From assembly GCA_900544945.1 (NCBI GenBank), contig UQXG01000103.1, forward strand, positions 1 to 8,217: a stretch of 8,217 bases of DNA. Reading direction: 5' to 3'. This DNA is from an uncultured Eubacteriales bacterium. GTDB taxonomy: Bacteria > Bacillota > Clostridia > Oscillospirales > Oscillospiraceae. The notes beneath the pieces are model-generated. The model saw nothing but the letters and a program-made list of their open reading frames with translations, searched no databases and had not been told where the DNA came from. Positions 1-5,147 of this stretch are shown here, piece by piece. How positions within the stretch are numbered: the stretch's first letter is position 1; each line of letters starts with the position of its first letter. Position numbers and translations under genes: made by a program.

Positions 1-220
1 AGGGGCGCTGCCGAAAAGCCGCCCCCTTAAGAATCCCCCGGCCGCTCCGCCGGAAGCGCATCAAAATCTATCGGGTTGCTATGGACGGTTTATTTGGAAG
101 TCCGCAGATTGATGAGGGCCTTTGCGTGATGTTTTTCCTGAATTTTACAAAAAAACGCTATTGCTTTTTGCACGGAAGCGGCATAATAAAGCAGTATGAA
201 AAGGAGATGGAGAAAGAAAC
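1..220. other. Intergenic region upstream of the HD-domain gene
   Basis: No convincing gene is seen here. Bases 2-7 (GGGGCG) and 20-25 (CGCCCC) form a short inverted repeat with no T run on the plus strand within the window. It could be the stem of a minus-strand terminator whose T run lies outside the window, but that cannot be seen. A second small hairpin pairs 38-42 (CCGGC) with 49-53 (GCCGG). The right half (140-200) is AT-rich and likely carries the promoter of the next gene. Confidence 0.5.
161..187 (+). promoter_or_regulatory. Possible weak promoter for the HD-domain gene
   Basis: CATAAT at 182-187 matches five of six positions of a sigma-A -10 box. TTGCTT at 161-166 is a possible -35 box, but the spacer is only 15 nt and the -35 match is poor. 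The AT-rich setting just upstream of the gene supports a promoter here, but the exact boxes are uncertain. Confidence 0.3.
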
Positions 221-877
221 ATGACATTTGAAGAAGTCCGCCGGGATCCGGCGGTTCGGGTATATATCACCCAGGCCGATGCCTCCATGCAGGCTCTGGG
301 CTTTACGGAGCACAGCTTTGCCCATGTTTCCCGGGTCTCCCAGGTGGCCGGAGATATTCTCAAAACCCTTGGCTATCCGGAGCGGACGGTGGAGCTTGCC
401 AGAATTGCCGGGTATCTGCATGACATCGGCAATATTGTCAATCGGGTGGATCACAGCCAGAGCGGCGCGGTAATGGCTTTCCGAATTTTGGACAGAATGA
501 ATTTCCCGCCGGAGGAGATCGCCACCATTGTCACTGCCATCGGCAACCACGATGAGGGCAACGGCACTCCGGTAAACGCCGTGGCGGCTGCCCTGTTCCT
601 GGCGGATAAGTCCGATGTCCGCCGGTCCCGCGTGCGGAAAACCGCGGATATTTCCCAGGATATCCATGATCGGGTAAACTACTCCGTTACCAAATCCGAG
701 CTGAGCGTGGATCTGGAAAGACACACCGTGACATTGGAGCTGGTGGTGGATACCACCGTCAGTTCGGTGATGGAATACTTTGAGATTTTCATGAAGCGAA
801 TGGTGCTGTGCCGGAAGGCGGCGGAGCGGCTTGGCTTACAGTTCCAATTGACAATTAACGGACAACCTCTTATCTGA
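221..877 (+). CDS. HD-domain metal-dependent phosphohydrolase-like protein
   Basis: This 218-residue cytoplasmic protein carries the HD superfamily metal-binding pattern: H35, the H67-D68 pair in YLHDIGN, H78, H110-D111 in GNHDE, and D129 in ADKSD. HD proteins use one or two metal ions to hydrolyse phosphoester bonds in nucleotides or related compounds; the substrate here cannot be inferred. Residues 140-218 form a further C-terminal part predicted to be mixed alpha/beta. The start ATG at 221 is preceded by GGAGAA at 209-214, with a second purine-rich site AAGGAG at 201-206. No signal peptide or membrane segment is seen. The gene stands alone on its transcript and ends 12 nt before a strong hairpin. 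Family assignment is confident; function is not. A (p)ppGpp or cyclic dinucleotide hydrolase is less likely because the protein is short and lacks the other motifs of those families. Confidence 0.88.
   Translation: MTFEEVRRDPAVRVYITQADASMQALGFTEHSFAHVSRVSQVAGDILKTLGYPERTVELARIAGYLHDIGNIVNRVDHSQSGAVMAFRILDRMNFPPEEIATIVTAIGNHDEGNGTPVNAVAAALFLADKSDVRRSRVRKTADISQDIHDRVNYSVTKSELSVDLERHTVTLELVVDTTVSSVMEYFEIFMKRMVLCRKAAERLGLQFQLTINGQPLI
848..876 (+). promoter_or_regulatory. Candidate promoter inside the end of the HD-domain gene
   Basis: TTGACA at 848-853 is a perfect -35 hexamer lying in the last codons of the HD-domain gene. At a 17-nt spacing the -10 position is TATCTG (871-876), which matches only three of six positions. 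If active it would start transcription just before the hairpin at 890-923 and supply the hypothetical gene at 931. The weak -10 box makes this tentative. Confidence 0.3.
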
Positions 878-887
878 TGGCATACAG

Positions 888-928
888 ATGCCCCCTTGCC
901 GCATAGAGTTGCGGCAAGGGGGCGTTTT
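888..928 (+). terminator. Strong GC-rich hairpin, probable intrinsic terminator of the HD-domain gene
   Basis: A perfect 13-bp stem pairs 890-902 with 911-923 around an 8-nt loop (903-910), extendable by a G-T and an A-T pair. It is followed by GTTTTCA, so the T tract is short (four T). It sits 12 nt after the stop of the HD-domain gene. Only the plus orientation has a T run. The 3' arm also contains AAGGGGG (916-922), the only ribosome-site-like sequence for the next gene. Confidence 0.75.
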
Positions 929-930
929 CA

Positions 931-1371
931 TTGGTTGGTGATTACGATGTGTACTTTGGTCATCGGCAGTCCGGCCGGGTGCAGGTGCAGCGGCAGGGGC
1001 TTTACTACCGGTTCCAGTGCCGGTGTCGGCTGACCGGAGACGTGGTGTGCCGTCTGTACATCCTCTGCGGCGGCAGGCGGGAGAATCTGGGAGTGGTGGT
1101 TCCCATGGACGGGGGCTTCGGGCTGGATACCCGGGTGCCTGTCAAGCACTTTCTGGAAGGACAGCCGGAATTTTCTCTGGAGCCTCGACAGGAAACGGAC
1201 GGGGGAACCTTTGCACCCATTGTCCCGGAGGAACCCTTTTCCTACATAGAACGGCTGAAAACCGGCTTTTTAGTCAGAAAATACGGAGAAATCGGAGTGT
1301 TATTTCCGGATACTCAGAGCGACAGCTCCAATCCCACCGGGCAGTGGTCAGAACCGAAAATGTCGGAATAA
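931..1371 (+). CDS. Conserved-looking hypothetical protein, 146 residues
   Basis: I do not recognise a named family. The protein has no signal peptide or membrane segment. It looks beta-rich, with a run of four cysteines at C30, C32, C40 and C46, and a closing part with an EPFSYIERL segment and a GVLFP segment that look like a folded domain. Codon use matches neighbouring genes and the protein composition is normal, which argues for a real gene. The best start is TTG at 931, with AAGGGGG at 916-922 as ribosome site 8 nt upstream; GTG at 949 is an alternative. That site lies in the 3' arm of the preceding hairpin, so initiation may depend on RNA folding. The last 19 codons plus stop run antisense over the 3' end of the exonuclease III gene; this tail (from about residue 127) looks low in structure and may be an extension past an ancestral stop. 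Confidence 0.65.
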   Translation: MVGDYDVYFGHRQSGRVQVQRQGLYYRFQCRCRLTGDVVCRLYILCGGRRENLGVVVPMDGGFGLDTRVPVKHFLEGQPEFSLEPRQETDGGTFAPIVPEEPFSYIERLKTGFLVRKYGEIGVLFPDTQSDSSNPTGQWSEPKMSE

Positions 1372-2069
1372 ATGGGAGCTGCCTGGATTTTGTCCGCAAT
1401 CCGATTGGAGACCAGGAAGTAGTCAATGCGCCAGCCGGCATTGTTCTTTCTTGCCTGGAAGCGATAGCTCCACCAACTGTAGATGCCGGTGGCATCGGGG
1501 TTCAGATATCGGAAGGTGTCCGTAAAGCCCGCATCCAGCAGCCGGGTGAAGCTTTCCCGTTCCTCGTCGGAAAAACCGGCGTTTCCCCGGTTGGGGCCGG
1601 GATTTTTCAGGTCAATTTCCTGATGGGCAACGTTCAGGTCGCCGCAGGCGATGACGGGCTTCCGGATGTCCAGTTCCCGCAGATAGTTTCGGAATGCTTC
1701 GTCCCATTTCAGTCGGTGGTCGATCCGGGCAAGCCCCTGCTGAGCGTTGGGTGTGTAGCAGGTGACGAGAAAAAAGTCCGGGTATTCCAGGGTGATGAGC
1801 CGACCTTCCGTGTCCAGCTCCGGCACACCCACGCCGTACCGGACGGAAAGAGGCTGGGTCTTGGCAAAAATGGCGGTGCCGGAATAGCCCTTTTTCTCGG
1901 CATAGTTCCAGAAGTCCATATAGCCCGGCAGAGGATGGTCGATCTGCCCCGCCTGAAGCTTAGTCTCCTGCAAACAGAGAAAGTCCGGATCCAGGGCATT
2001 CACGGCTTCGGCAAAGCCTTTGCCCACGCAGGCACGAAGGCCGTTTACATTCCAGGAAATGAATTTCAT
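1314..2069 (-). CDS. xth: Exodeoxyribonuclease III (AP endonuclease, ExoA/Xth family)
   Basis: This 251-residue enzyme belongs to the exonuclease III family of Mg-dependent AP endonucleases and 3'-phosphodiesterases, which cut at abasic sites and clean blocked 3' ends in base-excision repair. The full motif set is present: N7 in SWNVNGLRA, E35 in QETK, Y105 in CYTPN, D144 and N146 in GDLNVAH, the SWW segment, D216 in WRIDYFLVS, and D241-H242 in SDHCPV. Its length matches the Bacillus ExoA type, and it appears intact and active. The start ATG at 2069 overlaps the upstream lipoprotein stop as ATGA and has AGGAGG about 7 nt before it, so translation is probably coupled. It is the last gene of the minus-strand operon. 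Its 3' end overlaps the convergent hypothetical gene by 58 bp, and no terminator is visible beyond it. Confidence 0.95.
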   Translation of the reverse strand: MKFISWNVNGLRACVGKGFAEAVNALDPDFLCLQETKLQAGQIDHPLPGYMDFWNYAEKKGYSGTAIFAKTQPLSVRYGVGVPELDTEGRLITLEYPDFFLVTCYTPNAQQGLARIDHRLKWDEAFRNYLRELDIRKPVIACGDLNVAHQEIDLKNPGPNRGNAGFSDEERESFTRLLDAGFTDTFRYLNPDATGIYSWWSYRFQARKNNAGWRIDYFLVSNRIADKIQAAPIYSDIFGSDHCPVGLELSL

Positions 2070-2551
2070 GATTTGTCCTCCTGCGGCTGGATAGTATCTT
2101 TAAGAATCAGGCTGTCCCGGCGGATGGTGGTGTTCCGGCTGCCGCTGACCACGGTAATCTCCTTCACCGGCAGCAGCTCCATGCAGGTCATGGACAGGCA
2201 GGCGCAGGCCAGGGAAAACCGGCTGTCGCTCAAGGCTTCCGAGGTGTCTGAAATGCCGATGGTCACCGCATCCTCCGTCTGTTCCAGCTGATAGAGCACG
2301 GTGCCTCGGGGCAGGGGAGAGGTCAGCTCCTTGTCCGCCGGTCCCATCAGATAGAAGGCCAGCAGGTAGCGCAGATTGTCCCGGTGGCCGGAGCCTTCCC
2401 GGATTTCCCCGGCGATCTCCGGCCCCAGCCCCCGGCTGGGATTCTCCCGGAGATAGTAGAAGGTCACAGGTTCCTTGACCCGCTCGGCGCAGCCGGGCAG
2501 CAGACAGATCAGCGTGGCGGCGGTGAGAATCAGGCAAAGCAATCGTTTCAT
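2066..2551 (-). CDS. GerMN-domain lipoprotein
   Basis: This 161-residue protein has a lipoprotein signal: a basic start (K2, R3), a hydrophobic stretch to residue 19, and a lipobox L18-P19-G20 before C21, the expected lipidated cysteine. Residues about 28-140 resemble the GerMN domain (spore germination/sporulation protein GerM), with FYYL, LLAFYLMGP and the typical SPLPRGT segment, then the ISD segment and the C-terminal strand ending near VVSGS. GerM-type proteins act at the outer face of the membrane, in sporulation for GerM itself and in envelope roles elsewhere. Position directly after the sensor kinase suggests a link to the signal sensed by that kinase, as accessory lipoproteins sit beside kinases in other systems; this is inference. 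The start ATG at 2551 overlaps the kinase stop by 4 bp, with GGAGGT 9 nt upstream. Confidence 0.87.
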   Translation of the reverse strand: MKRLLCLILTAATLICLLPGCAERVKEPVTFYYLRENPSRGLGPEIAGEIREGSGHRDNLRYLLAFYLMGPADKELTSPLPRGTVLYQLEQTEDAVTIGISDTSEALSDSRFSLACACLSMTCMELLPVKEITVVSGSRNTTIRRDSLILKDTIQPQEDKS

Positions 2552-3987
2552 TCCGCATCCACCTCCGCGTCAAAGGCCGGGAAGATCACCCGGAAGGTGG
2601 TTCCCTTTCCGGGCTCGCTTTCCAGGGTGATTTCCCCTCGATTCCGGTGCACAATGCCCCGGACAATGGCAAGACCCAGTCCGCTGCCGCCGGTTTGGCG
2701 GGAGCGGGCTTTGTCTACCCGGTAGAATCGCTCAAACACATGGTCGATGGCATCGGCGGGAATGCCCATGCCCGTATCGCTGACCTCCAGCACCACATTG
2801 TCCTCCTGGCGGTGGAGAGTAACGGTGAGACTGCCGCCGGGCTGATTGTACTTAATGCCGTTTTCCATCAGATTGAAGACGATCTGATAAAGATCATCCT
2901 CCAGAATCAGAATGGTGCTGTCCTGCTCCAGCTCCAGATGGATGGCGACCCCTGCCTTCTGGGCATTGCTTTTCAGCATCCGGGCCACCCGCCGGACGGT
3001 GGGGGCCAGATAGATAATCTCCAAATCCTGATTGGTTGCGCCCTCCGAGCGGGTCAGCGTCAGCAGCTTTTCCGTCATTCGGTTCAGCCGCTCGGCTTCG
3101 TTGCCGATGTCACCTACGAATTCCCGGGTGGTCTCCAAATCCATGTCGTACTGCAAAATGGAGTCCGTCAGCAGCTTAATGGAGGCCAAGGGGGTTTTCA
3201 GCTCGTGAGAAGCATCGGAGACGAACCGACTGCGCTTTTGCTCGGAATTCTGGAGCTTTTCCGTCAGCTCGTTGAATTCGTTGCCCAGAATGGTAAGCTC
3301 ATCGTTGCCTCCCAGGTCTACCTTGTGGGAGTAGTCGCCCTCCCGGATAATCCGCATGGAGGCCATGATCCGGTTCAGCCTTCGGGAGTAGGTGTTGGCA
3401 AAGGCCACGGAGAACAGCAGCACCACTGCCTCCAGCAGGAAGGTGATGAAGAAGATCGTCCGCTGGAGGGACTGAATGAGCTTTCCCTGGGTGGTGTCGA
3501 AATCCGTCATGTATACGCAGCCCACAATGGTGCCGTAGTAGAACACCGGAGTGGCGGCCCGGCAGTCGATGGTTCCGCTGCGATACTTCCAGGAGCACAC
3601 GTCGTTGCCCTCCAGGGCGGTGAGAATCTCCGGAAGCAGGGCATAGGAGCCCACCTGAGCCCCACTGCTGTCGTAGAGGGTGCAGCCGGCCTGATCTGTG
3701 ACCAGGAGCCGGGAGGCTTTCAGGCTTTCGATCTGCCCGATGACGGCGGAGACCGTGGAGCTGTTCATCACTTCCAATGTGGAAACCTCGTCGGAGGCCA
3801 GCAGACATTTTTCAATCATGCTGGACTTTTTGCTCTCATAGAACAGATTCTGGCAGGCAATGGAGCAGTAGATATTCAGAATCAGCAGCACCACCAGGGT
3901 GATGACCACATAGGTCATGGCGTAGCGGTACTGGGATTTTCGGAAGCCGCGGATGGCGGTACTGTTATTTTCGGAAGTAATAGCCAA
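2548..3987 (-). CDS. Two-component sensor histidine kinase (HAMP, HisKA, HATPase)
   Basis: This 479-residue membrane kinase has a membrane helix at about residues 24-44, an extracytoplasmic sensor part at about 46-176, and a second helix at about 177-197. A HAMP linker follows (about 198-250), then a HisKA domain with phospho-accepting H261 in SHELKTPLAS. The ATPase domain has the N box (N376 in MENGIKYN), G1 (DTGMGIP, D404), F box (FERFYR) and G2 (GGSGLGL from G433). All catalytic motifs are intact. It should phosphorylate the adjacent response regulator; the stimulus cannot be read from the sequence. The gene overlaps the regulator by 23 bp. The start is probably TTG at 3987, because an in-frame stop lies just upstream and the only earlier purine-rich site is a weak GGGG. 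ATG at 3918 (M24) would remove the basic N-terminal tail before the first membrane helix. Confidence 0.95.
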   Translation of the reverse strand: MAITSENNSTAIRGFRKSQYRYAMTYVVITLVVLLILNIYCSIACQNLFYESKKSSMIEKCLLASDEVSTLEVMNSSTVSAVIGQIESLKASRLLVTDQAGCTLYDSSGAQVGSYALLPEILTALEGNDVCSWKYRSGTIDCRAATPVFYYGTIVGCVYMTDFDTTQGKLIQSLQRTIFFITFLLEAVVLLFSVAFANTYSRRLNRIMASMRIIREGDYSHKVDLGGNDELTILGNEFNELTEKLQNSEQKRSRFVSDASHELKTPLASIKLLTDSILQYDMDLETTREFVGDIGNEAERLNRMTEKLLTLTRSEGATNQDLEIIYLAPTVRRVARMLKSNAQKAGVAIHLELEQDSTILILEDDLYQIVFNLMENGIKYNQPGGSLTVTLHRQEDNVVLEVSDTGMGIPADAIDHVFERFYRVDKARSRQTGGSGLGLAIVRGIVHRNRGEITLESEPGKGTTFRVIFPAFDAEVDAE

Positions 3988-4645
3988 CGCCCCATTTCGT
4001 CAGAATATATTTGGGCTCCGCGGGATTTTCCTCCAGCTTTTCCCGAAGCCGGCGGATGTGCACATCCACCGTCCGAATGTCACTGCGGTATTCATAGGCC
4101 CAGATGGTGTCCAGCAGTGCCTCCCGGGAGTAGACCCGGTTGGGGTTGCGCATCAAGAATTCGATGACATCGAATTCCTTTGCGGTCAGGTCTGCCAGCT
4201 CCCCGCCCCGGTAGGCATTCCGGGCGTCCAGATCCAATGTGATGGTGCCGATGGTCAGGGTATTCCCCGGGGCCTTTTTTTCTGCCGAGCCTGCCCGGCG
4301 GAGCAGTGCCCGGATCCGGGCCTTCAGCTCCAGAATGTTGAAGGGCTTGGTCAGGTAGTCGTCGGCCCCATGCTCAAAGCCCATGAGCTTGTCCATGTCG
4401 TCGGTTTTTGCCGTGAGCATGATGATGGGAATGTCCGAGAATTCCCGGATTTTCGTGCAGGCGGTGAGCCCGTCCATATTGGGCATCATCACGTCCAGCA
4501 CTACCAGGTCGGGATTCTGCTCCCGGACGGCCTGGACGGCTTCCAGCCCGTCGCTGCCGGTGATGACCTCATAGCCCTCGTTTTGAAGATTGAAGCGAAT
4601 GCCCTTGACCAGCAGGGCCTCGTCGTCTACAACCAGAATTTTCAT
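3965..4645 (-). CDS. OmpR/PhoB-family response regulator
   Basis: This 226-residue DNA-binding regulator has a receiver domain (1-115) with the acidic pocket D7-D8, phospho-accepting D51 in VVLDVMMP, the switch T78 and K100 in the conserved KPF. A winged-helix effector domain covers about 128-226, including LTAKEFDVIEFLMRNPNRV, the RTVDVHIRRLREKL recognition region, and the terminal GVGYYF wing. It is predicted to be phosphorylated by the downstream kinase and to bind promoter DNA as a dimer; its targets are unknown but may include the palindromic promoter at 5053-5118. The start ATG at 4645 has AGGAGG 7 nt upstream, lying within the last codons of the ComEA-like gene. The stop of that gene is separated from this start by one base. 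Confidence 0.96.
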   Translation of the reverse strand: MKILVVDDEALLVKGIRFNLQNEGYEVITGSDGLEAVQAVREQNPDLVVLDVMMPNMDGLTACTKIREFSDIPIIMLTAKTDDMDKLMGFEHGADDYLTKPFNILELKARIRALLRRAGSAEKKAPGNTLTIGTITLDLDARNAYRGGELADLTAKEFDVIEFLMRNPNRVYSREALLDTIWAYEYRSDIRTVDVHIRRLREKLEENPAEPKYILTKWGVGYYFRK

Positions 4646-4646
4646 C

Positions 4647-5033
4647 TTATCCTCCTACTGTGATCAGCTCCAGAATGGCCTCCGCCTTCTTTTCGCCGAT
4701 GCCTTCCACTTTCGTAATCTCCTCAAGGGCCCGGAAGGAGCCGTTCTGCTGCCGATAGGCGACAATCCGCTCTGCCAGCACCCGGCCGATGCCCGGCAGG
4801 GCGGTGAGGGTGTCCGCGTCCGCGGTGTTGATGTTTACGGGAAAAGAAACCGTCTCCTCCGGCACCGTTTCTGCCGCGGCGGTGGCGGCAGCGGTGGGGG
4901 CGGTTTGCATCTGTGGGGAAACCGCCAGGGTAACGGTGCCGGAGCCGGTATTGCGCCCAACAAACAGCCCCAGGGTAAAGCCCACAAACAGGGCCGTAAC
5001 CACCGCCAGCAGGACGGAAACCTTATTTTTCAT
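4647..5033 (-). CDS. Membrane-anchored ComEA-like helix-hairpin-helix protein
   Basis: With the start at ATG 5033 the protein is 128 residues. It has one N-terminal membrane helix (about 5-26), a low-complexity Ala/Thr/Pro/Glu linker (about 29-62), and a ComEA-type tandem helix-hairpin-helix module (about 64-128). The module shows NINTAD at 67-72, LPGIG at 79-83 and VEGIG at 109-113. ComEA proteins bind double-stranded DNA outside the membrane during DNA uptake. This version lacks the SLBB domain of longer Firmicutes ComEA proteins, so it may be a receptor, a tether, or something else; no ComEC or ComEB is visible nearby. A longer reading from ATG 5087 is rejected because the extra 18 residues lie over the promoter. 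GGGAGG about 10 nt upstream supports 5033. It is the first gene of the operon. Confidence 0.85.
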   Translation of the reverse strand: MKNKVSVLLAVVTALFVGFTLGLFVGRNTGSGTVTLAVSPQMQTAPTAAATAAAETVPEETVSFPVNINTADADTLTALPGIGRVLAERIVAYRQQNGSFRALEEITKVEGIGEKKAEAILELITVGG

Positions 5034-5052
5034 GGGGAACAACCCTCCCGCA

Positions 5053-5081
5053 TTGACTAGATTCCAAAAAGCTGTTATAAT
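5053..5081 (+). promoter_or_regulatory. Sigma-A promoter for the S11 protein/uracil-DNA glycosylase operon
   Basis: TTGACT at 5053-5058 and TATAAT at 5076-5081 are separated by exactly 17 nt, a near-perfect housekeeping promoter. Transcription should start near 5088, giving a leader of about 60 nt before ATG 5148. The leader contains eight T (5101-5108) and a small palindrome (5111-5124). GAGGG at 5137-5141 is the ribosome site, 6 nt from the start. Confidence 0.85.
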
Positions 5082-5095
5082 ATGCACATATTATA
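5076..5095. repeat. Palindrome formed by the two opposed -10 boxes
   Basis: Two perfect 9-bp arms, TATAATATG (5076-5084) and CATATTATA (5087-5095), are separated by CA. Each arm begins with the -10 hexamer of one of the two divergent promoters. The symmetry may simply reflect two promoters sharing sequence, or it may also serve as a binding site for a dimeric regulator. Confidence 0.8.
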
Positions 5096-5118
5096 CACGA
5101 TTTTTTTTCGCCGGACAA
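5090..5118 (-). promoter_or_regulatory. Sigma-A promoter for the minus-strand five-gene operon
   Basis: Read on the minus strand, TTGTCC (5118-5113) and TATAAT (5095-5090) are 17 nt apart. Four of six -35 positions match, and the -10 is perfect. The start site should be near 5083, giving a leader of about 50 nt before ATG 5033. This promoter faces the plus-strand promoter, and each transcript would run across the other promoter's boxes. Confidence 0.75.
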
Positions 5119-5124
5119 GTCCGG
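5111..5124. repeat. Short palindrome overlapping the minus-strand -35 box
   Basis: CCGGAC (5111-5116) and GTCCGG (5119-5124) flank an AA centre. It covers the -35 box of the minus-strand promoter and lies in the leader of the plus-strand transcript. It is not a terminator, because no T run follows on either strand. It may be an operator or chance. Confidence 0.45.
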
Positions 5125-5147
5125 TGATGGCTTCTTGAGGGATAATT

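Noticed and set aside
158..724. Minus-strand open frame opposite the HD-domain gene
   Set aside because: It is a shadow of the HD coding sequence. The metal-binding motif set on the plus strand is decisive.
1017..2291. Plus-strand open frame of about 424 codons over the exonuclease III gene
   Set aside because: It runs antisense to a clear exonuclease III with every catalytic motif and has no family resemblance or ribosome site.
2647..4167. Long plus-strand open frame of about 506 codons opposite the kinase and regulator
   Set aside because: The opposite strand encodes a complete kinase and response regulator with all motifs. The plus frame gives a Gly/His/Gln-rich product with no recognisable domain, as expected of an antisense shadow in GC-rich DNA.
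5034..5087. Longer start (ATG 5087) for the ComEA-like gene
   Set aside because: The extra 18 residues would be encoded across the promoter boxes and start upstream of the predicted transcript start. ATG 5033 has a ribosome site and begins a normal membrane-anchor sequence.
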